A stretch of DNA of 64,000 bases from Methylocystis sp. H62 (GCF_015709515.1 NZ_JADNQZ010000055.1:5650-69649), one strand, 5' to 3'; counted from the first letter of the stretch, positions 1 through 9,574 are shown. Numbers and translations are program-made. Notes: generated from the sequence alone by a model not told the origin.

Positions 1-20
1 TGGGGTGAATACTGCATCTC

Positions 21-70
21 CCCCCCTCCCGGCAGGCTCCGCCTGCCGACCTCCCCCTCAAGGGGGAGGT
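21..70. repeat. Palindromic intergenic repeats
   Basis: Two back-to-back perfect palindromes: GGCAGGC/GCCTGCC (31-37 with 41-47) and a 10-bp arm pair ACCTCCCCCT/AGGGGGAGGT (49-58 with 61-70). They lie just downstream of the minus-strand DUF805 gene. The same class of GC-rich palindrome recurs between many genes of this window. It may act as a transcription end or be a REP-like mobile repeat. Confidence 0.7.
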
Positions 71-78
71 AAAGCGCG

Positions 79-552
79 CTACGACAGCGACTCCTCCCGC
101 CAACCCAATTCATAGATGGTCCACAGAGCGGCGGCGACAAAAAGCGCGTCGACGCCCCAGACATACCAGCGCGACATGACCTCGGCGACGCGCGGCTGCA
201 GAAAATGCGCCGCGCCGGCAAGCAGCGCCAGGAGCGGCGCGACGCTCGCGAGGCCGAGCGGCGGGTTTAGGCCGCGGTCGCGACAGCGCTTGGCTGAAAG
301 ATTGATGAAGCTCACGACGATCAGCATCACGGCGAAGGCGTAAAAGATGACATAGACGTAGGCGAGAATCGTCATCGGCGCGAAGAAGGGCGTCGTCGCC
401 AGATCATGGACCGAATAGGGCGCAAGCGCGAACCAGATCAGCGTCAGCGGCAAAAGCACCGCGATGAGCGCGCCCGCGCCGCGCCGCCAGGTCGCGCGAT
501 CAATGCGGCCCTGATCGGTTCGGTAGAGAAATCGCAGGCGCTCGGCGTCCAT
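79..552 (-). CDS. DUF805 family inner-membrane protein
   Basis: A 157-residue protein with about four hydrophobic segments (roughly residues 27-45, 58-85, 98-115 and 130-147) and the soluble start typical of DUF805 proteins, GRIDRATWRRG at residues 15-25, followed by the basic loop KRCRDRGLN between membrane segments. The family is widespread and its biochemical role is unknown. The ATG directly abuts the dapD stop codon, so it is probably translated from the dapD transcript. Family assignment rests on motif and topology only. Confidence 0.7.
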   Translation of the reverse strand: MDAERLRFLYRTDQGRIDRATWRRGAGALIAVLLPLTLIWFALAPYSVHDLATTPFFAPMTILAYVYVIFYAFAVMLIVVSFINLSAKRCRDRGLNPPLGLASVAPLLALLAGAAHFLQPRVAEVMSRWYVWGVDALFVAAALWTIYELGWREESLS

Positions 553-1410
553 TCAATCCCTCAAAAGCTCGTTGATGCCCGTCTTGCTGCGCGTCTGCGC
601 GTCGACCGTCTTGACGATCACCGCGCAATAGAGCGACGGGCCGGGCGTTCCGTCCGGCAAGGGCTTGCCCGGCAGACTGCCGGAGACGACCACCGAATAG
701 GGCGGCACATAGCCCATGTGGATCTTGCCGGTGGCGCGATCGATGATCTTGGTCGAGGCGCCGATGAAGACGCCCATCGACAGCACCGAGCCCTTGCCGA
801 CGACGACGCCTTCGACCACCTCGGAACGCGCGCCGATAAAGCAGTCGTCCTCGATGATGGTGGGATTGGCCTGCAAGGGCTCAAGCACGCCGCCAATGCC
901 GACGCCGCCAGACAGGTGAACATTCTTGCCGATCTGCGCGCAGGAGCCCACCGTCACCCAGGTGTCGACCATCGTGCCGCTGTCGACATAGGCGCCGAGA
1001 TTGACGAAGGACGGCATCAGAATCGCGCCAGGCGCCACATAAGCCGAATGGCGCACGATCGCCCCTGGCACGGAGCGAAAGCCCGACGCCGCGTGCTCGC
1101 GCGCGCCCCAACCGACGAATTTGGAGGGGACCTTGTCCCACCAGGTCGCGCCGCCGGGTCCGCCGGCGATCACCGCCATGTCGTTCAAGCGGAAGGACAG
1201 CAGCACGGCCTTTTTCAGCCACTGATTGACGTTCCAGCTTTCCGGGCCGTCCTTGCCTTCGATCTTTTCGGCGACGCGCAGCTTGCCGGCGTCGAGCAGA
1301 CGCAGCGCGCTGTCGACGGCGCGGCGGACGTCGCCCTGCGTCTCGGCGGTGATATTGGCGCGATCCTCGAAAGCGGCGCTGATGAGCGTCTCAAGTCCTG
1401 TGTGCGACAT
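553..1410 (-). CDS. dapD: 2,3,4,5-tetrahydropyridine-2,6-dicarboxylate N-succinyltransferase
   Basis: Cytoplasmic enzyme of the succinylase branch of lysine/diaminopimelate synthesis: it transfers succinyl from succinyl-CoA to tetrahydrodipicolinate. The 285-residue product matches the usual DapD length. The N-terminal helical part (start MSHTGLETL) is followed by a hexapeptide-repeat left-handed beta-helix with the DapD signature [17 protein letters not shown] and [12 protein letters not shown]. The open frame runs on to 1569, but the ATG at 1410 begins the family-like sequence and the extra codons read into an intergenic repeat. The DUF805 gene follows with no gap. Confidence 0.93.
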   Translation of the reverse strand: MSHTGLETLISAAFEDRANITAETQGDVRRAVDSALRLLDAGKLRVAEKIEGKDGPESWNVNQWLKKAVLLSFRLNDMAVIAGGPGGATWWDKVPSKFVGWGAREHAASGFRSVPGAIVRHSAYVAPGAILMPSFVNLGAYVDSGTMVDTWVTVGSCAQIGKNVHLSGGVGIGGVLEPLQANPTIIEDDCFIGARSEVVEGVVVGKGSVLSMGVFIGASTKIIDRATGKIHMGYVPPYSVVVSGSLPGKPLPDGTPGPSLYCAVIVKTVDAQTRSKTGINELLRD

Positions 1411-1537
1411 GAAATTCCCGAAATTGATGCGGTGAAGGCTGGCGCGGTTGTAAGGCCATGGCGAGGGGAGTTCAACAAGGGCGACGCGCCATGAGGACGA
1501 CCCGGCGCAATGAAGACAAGCATGGCGCGCACTCTCA

Positions 1538-1645
1538 GCGTCATGCCCGGCCTTGTGCCGGGCATCCACGCGGCGCCTTTACGCAAGTCCCGCAGCATTG
1601 GCGCAACGTCTGGCGTGGATGGCCGGGACGAGCCCGGCCATGACG
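1538..1645. repeat. Two-armed palindromic repeat element
   Basis: Contains ATGCCCGG/CCGGGCAT (1543-1565) and ATGGCCGGG/CCCGGCCAT (1619-1641), two imperfect palindromes about 75 bp apart bounded by CGTCATG and CATGACG. This type of paired palindrome is common between genes of Hyphomicrobiales. It ends directly in front of a broken PemK/MazF-type reading frame, so it may have inserted into or replaced that gene's 5' part. Confidence 0.7.
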
Positions 1646-1678
1646 CGGAACCCCTCGGCAAGCGCTGCGGCGAAAGCC

Positions 1679-1840
1679 TATCCATTTGAAGTCCCGCTCG
1701 CCGGCGCGAAGCCTTCGGCCGCGCTCGCCGATCAGGTGAAGAGCCTCGACTGGCGCGCGCTTAAGGCGAAGAAGAAAGGCGCAGCGACGAAATCGGAAGT
1801 GACGCTGGCCTTGGCGAAGGCAATCACGCTACTGCGATAG
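1679..1840 (+). pseudogene. PemK/MazF-type toxin, C-terminal remnant
   Basis: The last ~53 codons read like the end of PemK/MazF-family endoribonuclease toxins: YPFEVPL, then ALADQVKSLDWRALKAKKKG and a final helix ending AITLLR. A complete toxin has about 110 residues, so the N-terminal half, including the catalytic core, is missing; upstream codons come from the palindromic repeat. No partner antitoxin is visible. I take it for a decayed toxin gene; an ATG at 1640 could still express a short peptide. Confidence 0.6.
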
Positions 1841-1864
1841 GCTTCCAGGAGGCAAGACAATCAC

Positions 1865-2374
1865 ATGGCAAGTTCGACATTTGTAAAAACCATGGCGCGC
1901 TACAATCGCTGGCAAAACGCCAGCCTTTACGCCGCCGCCGACAGCCTGTCGGATGACGACCGGCGCAAGGACCGCGGCGCTTACTTCAAATCAATTCATG
2001 CAACTTTCAGCCATCTTCTTTGGGCGGACCATATGTGGCTGAGCCGCATTTCCGACGCCCCGAAGCCCTCCACGCCGCTGAGCGAATCAGCTTCCTATCG
2101 CGACGATTGGTACAGCTTGAAACAGGACCGCCTCGCCTGCGACGAAAGGCTGATCGCCTGGGCCGACGCCGTCACCGACGACTGGCTCGCCGGCGATCTC
2201 ATCTGGCGTTCAAGCCTGATGCAATCGGATATGATCAAGCCGAAGTGGCTCGTCGTCAGCCACATCTTCAATCACCAGACCCATCATCGGGGCCAGATTC
2301 ATGCGATGCTGACGGCCGCCGGAGCCAAGCCGCAAGACACCGATCTGATCTTGCTGGAACGCATCACAACTTAA
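1865..2374 (+). CDS. DinB family four-helix protein
   Basis: A 169-residue protein of the DinB/YfiT four-helix-bundle superfamily. Three conserved histidines typical of the metal site can be seen: the first in the helix reading IHATFSHLLWADHMW (about residues 44-58), the others in FNHQTHHRGQIHAML near residues 136-150. Members include thiol-dependent transferases, but most are uncharacterised, so the substrate is unknown. It converges with the pyrimidine 5'-nucleotidase gene, and the two coding ends overlap by four bases. Confidence 0.85.
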   Translation: MASSTFVKTMARYNRWQNASLYAAADSLSDDDRRKDRGAYFKSIHATFSHLLWADHMWLSRISDAPKPSTPLSESASYRDDWYSLKQDRLACDERLIAWADAVTDDWLAGDLIWRSSLMQSDMIKPKWLVVSHIFNHQTHHRGQIHAMLTAAGAKPQDTDLILLERITT

Positions 2375-3075
2375 TCCGCGATCAATCCCTCCAAAAACCC
2401 CACGAGATCGTCCGTGACGAAATCCACATGCGGCTCGTCGCCCGTCGCGATTTCCCAGATTTCGCGCTCGGGGCCTTCATCATGGGCCGGCAGCACCAGC
2501 ACCGTCGCCATGCCGCGCGCATGCGGCACGACGAGATTGCGGTCGATGTCCTCAAAGATCGCGGCGCGCTTGGGCTCGATCTTCAGCTTCTCGAAAAAGC
2601 GCATATAGGCGCCTTCCTCGGGCTTATTGATGAAGTCAGCGGCGATGATGTCGAAGATGTCCTCAAAGCAATGGTCGATGCCGAGCTGCTTCGCTGTTTC
2701 GACCGCGTGATGGCGCGAGGCGTTGGTGAGGATGAGCTTGCGGCCGGGCAGCGCGGCGATCGCCTCGGCGAGCGAATGATTATGCGCCAGCGACGAGCGG
2801 TCGATGTCGTGCACAAAGGCCAGATAGGCTTCGGGGTCGATCCCATGTTCGGTCATTAGCCCGCGCAGCGTCGTGCCGTATTGACGATAATAATGTTTCT
2901 GCAACGCACGCAGCGAAATGGCGTCGAGGCCGAACAGCCGCATCATGAACAGCGTGATGCGCGCGTCGATCTTGGGCCAGAGATCGGCGGTCTGCGGATA
3001 GAGCGTATTGTCGAGATCGAACACCCAGGTGTCGATCGCGGCGAAGCGCGATCTGTCGGGCAAGAGTTTGGTCAT
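2371..3075 (-). CDS. Pyrimidine 5'-nucleotidase (HAD superfamily)
   Basis: A 234-residue haloacid-dehalogenase-type hydrolase. Motif I is FDLDNTLYP (about residues 19-27), giving the nucleophile and acid/base Asp pair; motif II is LTNAS, and motif III the later FEDIDRNLVVPHARGM. The sequence pattern and length fit the alphaproteobacterial pyrimidine 5'-nucleotidase family, which dephosphorylates UMP/CMP-like nucleotides. Substrate is inferred from the family. It lies in a conserved housekeeping block with dapD and argB. Confidence 0.85.
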   Translation of the reverse strand: MTKLLPDRSRFAAIDTWVFDLDNTLYPQTADLWPKIDARITLFMMRLFGLDAISLRALQKHYYRQYGTTLRGLMTEHGIDPEAYLAFVHDIDRSSLAHNHSLAEAIAALPGRKLILTNASRHHAVETAKQLGIDHCFEDIFDIIAADFINKPEEGAYMRFFEKLKIEPKRAAIFEDIDRNLVVPHARGMATVLVLPAHDEGPEREIWEIATGDEPHVDFVTDDLVGFLEGLIAD

Positions 3076-3114
3076 CGCAACCTGTCGCAGATCGACCGAC
3101 GCGGCGCAACGCGC

Positions 3115-3222
3115 GCTCCCCTCCCCCTTGCGGGGAGGGGCTGGGGGTGGAGGTCGCAGGTGGTAGAGATTGCGCGCCTACCCCCCCGCCCTAACCCTCC
3201 CCCGCAAGGGGGGAGGGAATGA
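3115..3222. repeat. CCCTCCCC/GGGGAGGG palindromic repeats
   Basis: Two head-to-head GC-rich palindromes, around 3119-3140 and 3190-3215, with arms CCCTCCCCCT-TGCG-GGGGAGGG and CCCTCCCCCGC-AAGGGGGGAGGG. They fill the gap between the nucleotidase and sirtuin genes. Similar copies occur near 49, 4025, 5140, 9660 and 24265. Confidence 0.7.
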
Positions 3223-3247
3223 CCGCGCACCGTTCCATCGTTGCGCA

Positions 3248-3943
3248 TTACAACGCCAATGTTTCATCGACCCATGACGGCACGATCTCGCTCGCGCGGC
3301 CATAAATTCTGTCGTCGAATTGCTTTGCGTTTTCCGACGCCTCCAGGTTGATCTCGCAGCAGCGCAGACCTCTTGCGCGCGCCTCGCGCGCGAAGCCCGC
3401 CGCCGGATAGACCGCGCCCGACGTGCCGATGGCGACGAAAAGATCCGCCGCTCCGAGCGCCGCATAGATCTCTTCCATATAGAGCGGCGTCTCGCCGAAC
3501 CAAACGACATGCGGCCGCAACGCGCCATCGCATCCGCAACGCGAGTCGGTCGAAAGATCGTCGCGGCAATCGCTCACCGCGCCGCATGAGGCGCAGCGCG
3601 CTTTGAGCAATTCGCCGTGCATGTGAATGACGCGCGTCGAGCCGGCGCGCTCATGCAGATCGTCGATGTTCTGCGTGACGAGAGTCACTGCGCCGCCGCG
3701 CTGCGCGAGGCCGGCTTCGAGCCGCGCCAGCGCGGCATGGGCGGCGTTGGGAGAAGCGGCGAGCAGATTGCGCCGACGCGCATTATAGAACGCATGCACC
3801 AGCGCCGGATCGCGCATGAAAGCCTCGGGCGTCGCGAGCTGCATCGGATCGTAGCGCTTCCACAGCGCCGCCCCCGGTCCGCGAAAGACGCCAAGGCCGC
3901 TTTCGGCGGAAACGCCAGCGCCGGTGAGGATGAAGAGGTTCAC
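3248..3943 (-). CDS. cobB: Sir2-family NAD-dependent protein deacylase
   Basis: A 231-residue class III sirtuin. The NAD-binding motif GAGVSAESGLGVFRG begins near residue 8, TQNIDDLHERAG near residue 89 supplies the substrate/NAD pocket, and HMHGELLKARC contains the catalytic His. Zinc cysteines are seen as CASC, then CGC about 18 residues on. It would deacetylate or desuccinylate lysines in the cytoplasm, releasing nicotinamide and O-acyl-ADP-ribose. The start is a GTG at 3943 preceded by an in-frame stop; no strong ribosome-binding site is visible. It stands alone between two repeat-rich gaps. Confidence 0.9.
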   Translation of the reverse strand: MNLFILTGAGVSAESGLGVFRGPGAALWKRYDPMQLATPEAFMRDPALVHAFYNARRRNLLAASPNAAHAALARLEAGLAQRGGAVTLVTQNIDDLHERAGSTRVIHMHGELLKARCASCGAVSDCRDDLSTDSRCGCDGALRPHVVWFGETPLYMEEIYAALGAADLFVAIGTSGAVYPAAGFAREARARGLRCCEINLEASENAKQFDDRIYGRASEIVPSWVDETLAL

Positions 3944-3949
3944 TAAATG

Positions 3950-4085
3950 GCCCTCATCCGACCCTCGCTACGCGAGGGCAAGCGCCAATCATCGCCGCAA
4001 ACGCAATCGCGAAGCGTCGCCGTTCTTCCTTCTCCCGCAAGCGGGAGAAGGTGTCGCCACGCAGTGGCGACGGATGAGGGCTTCG
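3950..4085. repeat. Intergenic palindromic repeat cluster
   Basis: Several nested palindromes: ACCCTCGC-TACGCGAGGG near 3961, TTCTCCCGC-AAGCGGGAGAA at about 4029-4048, GTCGCCAC-GCAGTGGCGAC after it, and outer arms CCCTCATCCG/CGGATGAGGG spanning almost the whole gap. The nested outer arms suggest a single folded element that entered as a unit. Confidence 0.65.
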
Positions 4086-4089
4086 TTCG

Positions 4090-4956
4090 TCACCGCGTGA
4101 TCAGCGTGCCGGCGCCATGATCGGTGAGCAATTCGATCAGCACGGCGTGCGGCAGTTTCCCGTCGAGAATGACGACGCCCTCGACGCCGCGCTCGATGGC
4201 GTACATGCAGGTCTCGACCTTTGGAATCATGCCGCCGGTGATCACGCCCTCGGCGATGAGGCCGGGAATATCGCCGACCTTCAGCTCCTGGATGATCTGC
4301 TTGTCCTTGTCGAGCACGCCCGGCACGTCGGTGAGGAAGATGAGGCGCTTGGCGTGAAGCGCGCCGGCGATCGCGCCGGCGAAGGTGTCGGCGTTGACAT
4401 TATAGCTTTCGCCGCGCGGACCTTCGGCGACGGGCGCCAGCACCGGGATGAGCTCGCGCCCCAGCACCTGATCGAGCACGGTCGTGTCGACCTTGTCGGG
4501 TTCGCCGACAAAGCCGAGGTCGACGCCGTCGGGGCGTTCGATCTTTTTGGCGGTGACCATGCGCCCGTCCTTGCCGGTCAGCCCGATGGCGCGTCCGCCT
4601 TCCGAATTGATGTAGCCGACGATCTGCTTGTTGATGGAGCCGGCGAGCACCATCTCGACGACGTCCATCGTCTCTTCGTCGGTGATGCGCAGGCCATCGG
4701 CGAAGCGCGATTCGACGCCGAGACGCTTCAGCATCGCGCCGATCTGCGGCCCGCCGCCATGCACGACGACCGGATTCACGCCGGACTGTTCGAGCAGCAC
4801 CATGTCGCGCGAAAAATCGCGCGCCACCTGATCGTCGCCCATGGCGTGGCCGCCGTATTTCACCACGACGATGGCGTCGTCGTAGCGCAGCATATGCGGC
4901 AGCGCCTGCATGAGAATGCGGGCTTGCTGGAGCGCGGTGTCGACGGCGTCGGTCAT
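4090..4956 (-). CDS. argB: Acetylglutamate kinase
   Basis: Second step of arginine synthesis: ATP-dependent phosphorylation of N-acetyl-L-glutamate. The 288-residue protein shows the amino-acid-kinase fold motifs [11 protein letters not shown] (about residues 31-41, catalytic Lys) and [13 protein letters not shown] (about residues 63-75), the later [12 protein letters not shown] nucleotide/substrate segment, and a C-terminal [10 protein letters not shown]. These match proteobacterial ArgB over its full length. The ATG at 4956 is the natural start. The gap to engB is filled by repeats. Confidence 0.95.
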   Translation of the reverse strand: MTDAVDTALQQARILMQALPHMLRYDDAIVVVKYGGHAMGDDQVARDFSRDMVLLEQSGVNPVVVHGGGPQIGAMLKRLGVESRFADGLRITDEETMDVVEMVLAGSINKQIVGYINSEGGRAIGLTGKDGRMVTAKKIERPDGVDLGFVGEPDKVDTTVLDQVLGRELIPVLAPVAEGPRGESYNVNADTFAGAIAGALHAKRLIFLTDVPGVLDKDKQIIQELKVGDIPGLIAEGVITGGMIPKVETCMYAIERGVEGVVILDGKLPHAVLIELLTDHGAGTLITR

Positions 4957-4974
4957 CTGAGAATCCTGACTGAA

Positions 4975-5180
4975 GGCTGCCTCAAAAACGCCCCCTCCCT
5001 GTCCCTCCCCCGCTTCGCAAACCGGGTGTTCCCGGTTTGCGCATCGACCCCGAAGTCGGCGACAGCCGACTTCGAATGGGAGAGGGGACGCTAACGAGCG
5101 GCGTGAGCGACCTCTACAAAGCGCCGAATCTACTCCCTCTCCCGCGAAGCGGGGGAGGGTTGGGGTGGGGGTTCTAAATT
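4975..5180. repeat. Mosaic of intergenic repeats between engB and argB
   Basis: A ~200-bp run of palindromes: CAAACCGGGTG-TTCCCGGTTTG at about 5018-5039, GAAGTCGGC-GACAGCCGACTTC at about 5052-5073, and CTCTCCCGCG-AAGCGGGGGAGGG near 5137-5159. No open frame of interest runs through it. It looks like several repeat units assembled in tandem. Confidence 0.65.
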
Positions 5181-5206
5181 GACCTAGCCCGCCCCGCCCG
5201 TCGCAT

Positions 5207-5860
5207 TCAAGCGTTTCGTTCGGCCAGGAGCTTGGCGATCGCGGCGCGAAGCTCGGGAATTCCTTCGCCGCTCTGCGCCGAGGTGAAAATCACTTCAGGA
5301 AAGGCGGCGGGGCGCTTCTCCAGCGCCTTCATCGTTGCGGCGAGGACCTCGTCGCGCTCGGCGATCTTCAATTCGTCATGCTTGGTCAGAATGACCTGAT
5401 AGGAGACGGCCGACTGATCGAGGAGATCGAACATCTCTTCGTCGAGCGGCTTCACGCCGCGGCGCCCGTCGACGAGCACGAAGACGCGGGCGAGGCTGGC
5501 TCTTCCCTTCAGATAGTCGCGCATCAGCTGCGACCAGTTCGCCACCTTCTCCTTGCCGACCGCCGCATAGCCGTAGCCGGGCATGTCGACGAGACGCAGC
5601 CGCTCGGCGCCTGGCGCGCCGCCAAGCGCAAAGAAATTGAGCTGCTGCGTGCGCCCCGGCGTGTTCGAGACGCGCGCGAGCGTCTTGCGGTTCGTCAACG
5701 CGTTGAGGAGCGAGGATTTGCCGACGTTGGAGCGCCCTGCGAAAGCGATCTCCGGCGGGCCGATCGGCGGCAGATCGCTCGCCTTGACGCTCGCGAAGAT
5801 GAAGTCGCAGGGGCCGGCAAAGAGCAGCCGGCCCGGTTCGGTGAAGTCGGATTCGGTCAC
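5207..5860 (-). CDS. engB: Ribosome biogenesis GTPase YsxC/EngB
   Basis: A 217-residue TRAFAC-class GTPase used in 50S subunit assembly. G1 is GRSNVGKS (about residues 42-49), G3 DMPGYG, G4 TKHDEL, plus the family hallmark [11 protein letters not shown] in switch I. I chose the GTG at 5860 because its GTGA overlaps the yidC stop by four bases, indicating translational coupling; a longer frame to 6088 only reads antiparallel to yidC coding sequence. Gene order rpmH-rnpA-yidC-engB is the conserved alphaproteobacterial arrangement. Confidence 0.93.
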   Translation of the reverse strand: MTESDFTEPGRLLFAGPCDFIFASVKASDLPPIGPPEIAFAGRSNVGKSSLLNALTNRKTLARVSNTPGRTQQLNFFALGGAPGAERLRLVDMPGYGYAAVGKEKVANWSQLMRDYLKGRASLARVFVLVDGRRGVKPLDEEMFDLLDQSAVSYQVILTKHDELKIAERDEVLAATMKALEKRPAAFPEVIFTSAQSGEGIPELRAAIAKLLAERNA

Positions 5861-7638
5861 GCTCTCTGGAACGTCTTGCGCAGATTGTCCCAGAACTCGA
5901 ACCTCACGCCGGCGCGCTTCATGATGACCCCCTGCTGGACGATCGACAGGAGATTGTTCCACGTCCAGTAGATCAGCAGGCCGGAGGCGAAGCCGCCCAT
6001 GGTGAAGGTGAAGATCACCGGCATCCAGGCGAACATCGTCTTCTGAATCTCGTCGGCGGGCTCCGGATTCATCTTCATCTGCAGCCACATCGAGACGCCC
6101 ATCAGCAGCGGCCAGACGCCGAGCGCGAGATAGGGGCCGAAGATCGCAACATGCGTCGGGTCGAAAGGCAGCAACCCGAACAGGTTGAAGACATTGGTCG
6201 GGTCCGGCGCCGAGAGGTCATGGATCCAGCCGAAGAACGGCGCGTGACGCATTTCGATCGTCACGACCAGCACCTTATAGAGCGAGAAGAACACCGGGAT
6301 CTGCACGATCACCGGCAGACAGCCGCTCGCGGGGTTAACCTTCTCCCGCTTGAAGAGCTCCATCTGCTCCGTGTTGAACTTGTGCTTGTCGTCGCCGTAT
6401 TTTTCCTTCAACTCTTTGATTCTTGGCTGAATCGCCTTCATTTTGGCGATCGACTGATAGCTTTTATTGGCGAGCGGCAGGAAGGCGAGCTTGACGACAA
6501 CGGTCACCGCCAGAATGGCGAGGCCGAAGTTCCCCAAGAGCTTGTAAAGGAAGTCGATCAGCCGGAACATCGGCCTGGTGATGAAGTAGAACCATCCCCA
6601 GTCGATGAGAAGATCGAAACGCTTCAGGCCAGGATTCGTCTTATAGGCGTCGAGCACGTCGACGACCTTGGCGCCGGCGAACACATAGGTCGTCGCCTCC
6701 GCCGATTTCCCGGGCTCGATCGTCTTCTTGTCGCTGACCGTATCGGCCTGATAGGTCTTCACCGCGCCGCCCATCGAGGCGTAGCGCGCCTCCATCGGCA
6801 GATTCTGGTCGGGAGCGACCACGGCGGCCCAATATTTGTCCGTCAGTCCAACCCAGCCGCCGACGCCCTTGTAGGTCGTGACCGCGTTGTCCTCCTTCTC
6901 GATCTTGTCGTAGGTGACTTCCTGTCCCGCGTCGCCGATGACGCCGACGAAGCCTTCATGCAGGGCCGCGTAGCCCGCGGATGGCGGGTGGCCGACGCGG
7001 CTGATGCGCGCGTAGTTAAAAAGCGTGACGGCGGCGCCCGCTTTGTTCTCGACGCTGTCTTTGACGGTGAAGAGATATTCGTCGTCGACCGAGATGACGC
7101 GCTTGAAAACGAGGCCGTGGCCATTGTCCCAGGTCAGCGTCACCGGCTTTGCCGTCGTCAGCCCGTCGGCATCCGCGGTCCACAGCGTCTCGGTGGTCGG
7201 CAGAACGGGCGCATTTTCCGTTTCGGCGGTCAGATAGCCGAGTTCCGCGTAATAGGGGCTGGGGCCGTCCTCGGGCGAGAGCAGCGTGATGATCGGACTC
7301 GAGGGGTCGACGGTCTCGCGATAATTCTTCAAGGAGACGTCGTCGATGCGTCCGCCTTTCAGCGCGATCGAGCCGGAGATTGATCTGGTGTCGATGGCGA
7401 TCCGGGGGCTCAGCGCCAGCGCTTCAGCGCGTGTCTTGGGCGCGGCCTTTACGGGAGGCTGGCCGGCTGTGACCCGCTCGGGCGCGCCGAGCTGAGGAAC
7501 CTTGGCGATCTGCTCCTGCTGCGTCTGCGCCCGGCGCTGCTTGTCGATCTCGGGGAAGGCGTAAAAATAGTCCCACAGGCCGATGAAGACCAGCGACAAC
7601 GCCGCGGCGAGGATCATGTTCTTGATGTTTTCACTCAT
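5857..7638 (-). CDS. yidC: Membrane protein insertase YidC
   Basis: A 593-residue Oxa1/YidC-family insertase of the inner membrane. There is an N-terminal membrane anchor (residues ~5-25, [17 protein letters not shown]), a large periplasmic beta-domain, and the conserved C-terminal membrane core. The core includes the cytoplasmic hairpin [20 protein letters not shown] and [23 protein letters not shown]. The ATG overlaps the rnpA stop (ATGA at 7635-7638) and its own stop overlaps the engB start, so the three genes are translationally coupled. Confidence 0.96.
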   Translation of the reverse strand: MSENIKNMILAAALSLVFIGLWDYFYAFPEIDKQRRAQTQQEQIAKVPQLGAPERVTAGQPPVKAAPKTRAEALALSPRIAIDTRSISGSIALKGGRIDDVSLKNYRETVDPSSPIITLLSPEDGPSPYYAELGYLTAETENAPVLPTTETLWTADADGLTTAKPVTLTWDNGHGLVFKRVISVDDEYLFTVKDSVENKAGAAVTLFNYARISRVGHPPSAGYAALHEGFVGVIGDAGQEVTYDKIEKEDNAVTTYKGVGGWVGLTDKYWAAVVAPDQNLPMEARYASMGGAVKTYQADTVSDKKTIEPGKSAEATTYVFAGAKVVDVLDAYKTNPGLKRFDLLIDWGWFYFITRPMFRLIDFLYKLLGNFGLAILAVTVVVKLAFLPLANKSYQSIAKMKAIQPRIKELKEKYGDDKHKFNTEQMELFKREKVNPASGCLPVIVQIPVFFSLYKVLVVTIEMRHAPFFGWIHDLSAPDPTNVFNLFGLLPFDPTHVAIFGPYLALGVWPLLMGVSMWLQMKMNPEPADEIQKTMFAWMPVIFTFTMGGFASGLLIYWTWNNLLSIVQQGVIMKRAGVRFEFWDNLRKTFQRA

Positions 7639-8060
7639 GGCCGCGTAAGCCTGTCTTCCTGTTTGCGTCTCGGGCGCGCCGCGCCGCGATCATTCAACCT
7701 GGCGAGTCCTTCGGTCATCTGCGCGAGCAGTTCGGCGAATGGCGCGGAGAGGGACACGGGCCGCGCGACGAAGACGTAATCGCGACCAGGCTTCGCGCCA
7801 AGGGCGCCGCCGAGCCGCAGCGCCTCGCGGAGCCTGCGGCGGATGCGGTTGCGACCCACCGCGCCCGCGACCTTCCGCGTAACGGTGAGGCCGAAACGGG
7901 CCGGCGCATGCGAGTCCGTGGGTTCCCGCGGCGCCATCTGCACCGTAAAGGCGGGCATGGCGACTCGCGCGCCGCGCGCAGTACGCACGAAATCTTTGCG
8001 CCGGCGCAGAGTCTCCGGGCGCGAGGCCTTCTCATCTTCGGCGGGGACTTGCGCCTTCAT
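7635..8060 (-). CDS. rnpA: Ribonuclease P protein component
   Basis: A 141-residue basic protein, the protein subunit of RNase P that helps the catalytic RNA mature tRNA 5' ends. It carries the RNR signature in [15 protein letters not shown], preceded by [13 protein letters not shown]. The ATG at 8060 gives a family-like N-terminus ([16 protein letters not shown]); a longer frame would overlap rpmH. It follows rpmH and overlaps yidC by four bases. Confidence 0.93.
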   Translation of the reverse strand: MKAQVPAEDEKASRPETLRRRKDFVRTARGARVAMPAFTVQMAPREPTDSHAPARFGLTVTRKVAGAVGRNRIRRRLREALRLGGALGAKPGRDYVFVARPVSLSAPFAELLAQMTEGLARLNDRGAARPRRKQEDRLTRP

Positions 8061-8092
8061 GCAGTCATCCGCCTCGTCCGCATCGAGCCGGA

Positions 8093-8227
8093 TCAGGCCG
8101 AGAGGCGCTTGCGTCCGCGGGCGCGCCGCGCCGCGATAACGTTGCGGCCGCCGACCGTGGCCATGCGGGCGCGAAAGCCGTGACGGCGCTTGCGCACAAT
8201 GATGCTGGGCTGAAATGTCCGTTTCAC
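8093..8227 (-). CDS. rpmH: 50S ribosomal protein L34
   Basis: A 44-residue, extremely basic protein with the L34 signature [20 protein letters not shown], then [23 protein letters not shown]. The only start that gives the normal L34 length is a GTG at 8227, with no ATG available in frame. It heads the rpmH-rnpA-yidC-engB cluster on the minus strand. Confidence 0.95.
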   Translation of the reverse strand: MKRTFQPSIIVRKRRHGFRARMATVGGRNVIAARRARGRKRLSA

Positions 8228-8518
8228 CGTTTTTCTCCGCTGGCGAAAGGGGCTTGCGCCCGGCTCCCGCGCTCGTCTTGCCTGTCGCCGTCGACGGCCG
8301 CGCCGCAGACAGCTCAAAAAAGTTTCGGCGCCGCGACGGCGCACAGCCGTCACAAAACATTCGCCGCCCCTTTTGGAGCGGCGCCGATCGCAGGCATATA
8401 GGAGAAAGCGCAGGTTCAAGTCAATGTTCGTCCCGCCGGTTTTGCGCCGGCGCCGCGCGAAAATGCCCGAATGCGGCGCGACGGATGATCGGCGCGTTCT
8501 CGCCCGCCGGTCGCCGAG
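8228..8518. other. Gap upstream of rpmH
   Basis: About 290 bases between rpmH and the MauG-like gene with no convincing reading frame. It must hold the rpmH promoter (minus strand) and the end of the methanethiol oxidase operon. Two GC-rich inverted repeats are seen near 8430-8455 (CCGCCGG/CCGGCG), but no T-tract follows them, so I do not call a terminator. Confidence 0.4.
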
Positions 8519-9574
8519 TCAAAGCGCCTCGAGAAAGGCGACGATCGCCGCTTTTTCGTCTGGAGTCAGCTCCAGCGGACGGATTTTAGGGTCGAGCGAC
8601 GGATTGGCGCCCCCGCCGCGATCGTAGAACTCGATGACCTCGGCAAGCGTCCTCAGGCTTCCGTCGTGCATATAGGGCGCGCTCTCGCTGACGCCGCGCA
8701 GCATCGGCGTCGTATAGGCCCAACGGTCGGCCGGCGCATTGGTGATCTCGAAACGGCCGACGTCGCTGGGCGCGCCGGTCTGCGCCAGGCCGATCGCGGC
8801 GATGTCGACATTTTGGAAAACCCCGGGCGCGAGCTGCACCAGCCTTTCGCCGCCCCTCGCCCCGGAGCGAAACGCGACGCCTGTGTTGTGCCAGGACTGG
8901 TCCGTGAACAGCGCCGTCTCAGGTCCAATCGCGTGGCAGGCGGCGCAGCCGGCCTTGCCGGTGAAAAGCGCATAGCCCCGCCACTCCTGAGCCGTCAGGG
9001 CCGACCGTTCGCCGCCATAGATGGCGCGATCGAAACGCCCGCCGCCGCGCAGCAGCGACGCTTCATAGGCGGCGATGGCGCGCCCGAGCGTCATCATCGT
9101 CGCGCCCTCGCCCGGAAAGGACGCCTCGAACAATGGCCCATATTCGGCGTCGGCGCGAAGCCTTGCGATGAGCGGACCGATCCCGGCATTGCCCATTTCG
9201 TCGGCCGCGAGCAGCGGCCCCCAGACCTGCGCGGCGAGATCGGTCTCGCGGCCGTCGTGAAACAGGAAATTCTTGAAGGCGACATTATAGAGCGAGGGCG
9301 CGTTGCGCCGCAGCGACCGCCCCTCCATGCCGATCGAGAGCGCGCTTTGGTTCGAGGCGAAGCCCTGCGCGGGAATATGGCACATGGCGCAGGACAGCGT
9401 GCCGTTCGCCGAAATGCTGCGGTCGAAGAACAGTTTCTCGCCGAGCCTGCGCATGGCGGGCGTTCCCGCGACCGTCGCGGGGATTGGCGGGAGCCCCAGC
9501 GGCGATTGGATGTCCTGCGCTGCGGCGTGGCCGACGCAAAACAATAGCGCCAGCGCGTGCAGAACGCGCGCAAT
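8519..9574 (-). CDS. MauG-like dihaem c-type cytochrome peroxidase
   Basis: A ~350-residue periplasmic protein with two haem-binding motifs, CAMCH (codons at 9377-9391) and CAACH (8933-8947), and the cytochrome c peroxidase/MauG layout LGEKLFFD...NGTLSCAMCH and MHDGSLRTLAEVIEFYDRGG. It begins with a signal-peptide-like segment ALALLFCVGHAAAQ. No ATG, GTG or TTG lies at a sensible distance before this segment, so the start given is only approximate. The frame stays open to an ATG at 9805 that overlaps the SCO stop, through repeat DNA. In mtoX clusters the MauG-like protein is thought to mature the oxidase. Confidence 0.82.
   Translation of the reverse strand: MARVLHALALLFCVGHAAAQDIQSPLGLPPIPATVAGTPAMRRLGEKLFFDRSISANGTLSCAMCHIPAQGFASNQSALSIGMEGRSLRRNAPSLYNVAFKNFLFHDGRETDLAAQVWGPLLAADEMGNAGIGPLIARLRADAEYGPLFEASFPGEGATMMTLGRAIAAYEASLLRGGGRFDRAIYGGERSALTAQEWRGYALFTGKAGCAACHAIGPETALFTDQSWHNTGVAFRSGARGGERLVQLAPGVFQNVDIAAIGLAQTGAPSDVGRFEITNAPADRWAYTTPMLRGVSESAPYMHDGSLRTLAEVIEFYDRGGGANPSLDPKIRPLELTPDEKAAIVAFLEAL

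Noticed and set aside
406-1494. 362-codon plus-strand frame over dapD
   Set aside because: It is a high-GC shadow of dapD and the DUF805 gene with no protein-family pattern.
5861-6088. N-terminal extension of engB
   Set aside because: It would overlap the yidC coding end by ~230 bases and has no GTPase sequence; the GTGA overlap start is better.
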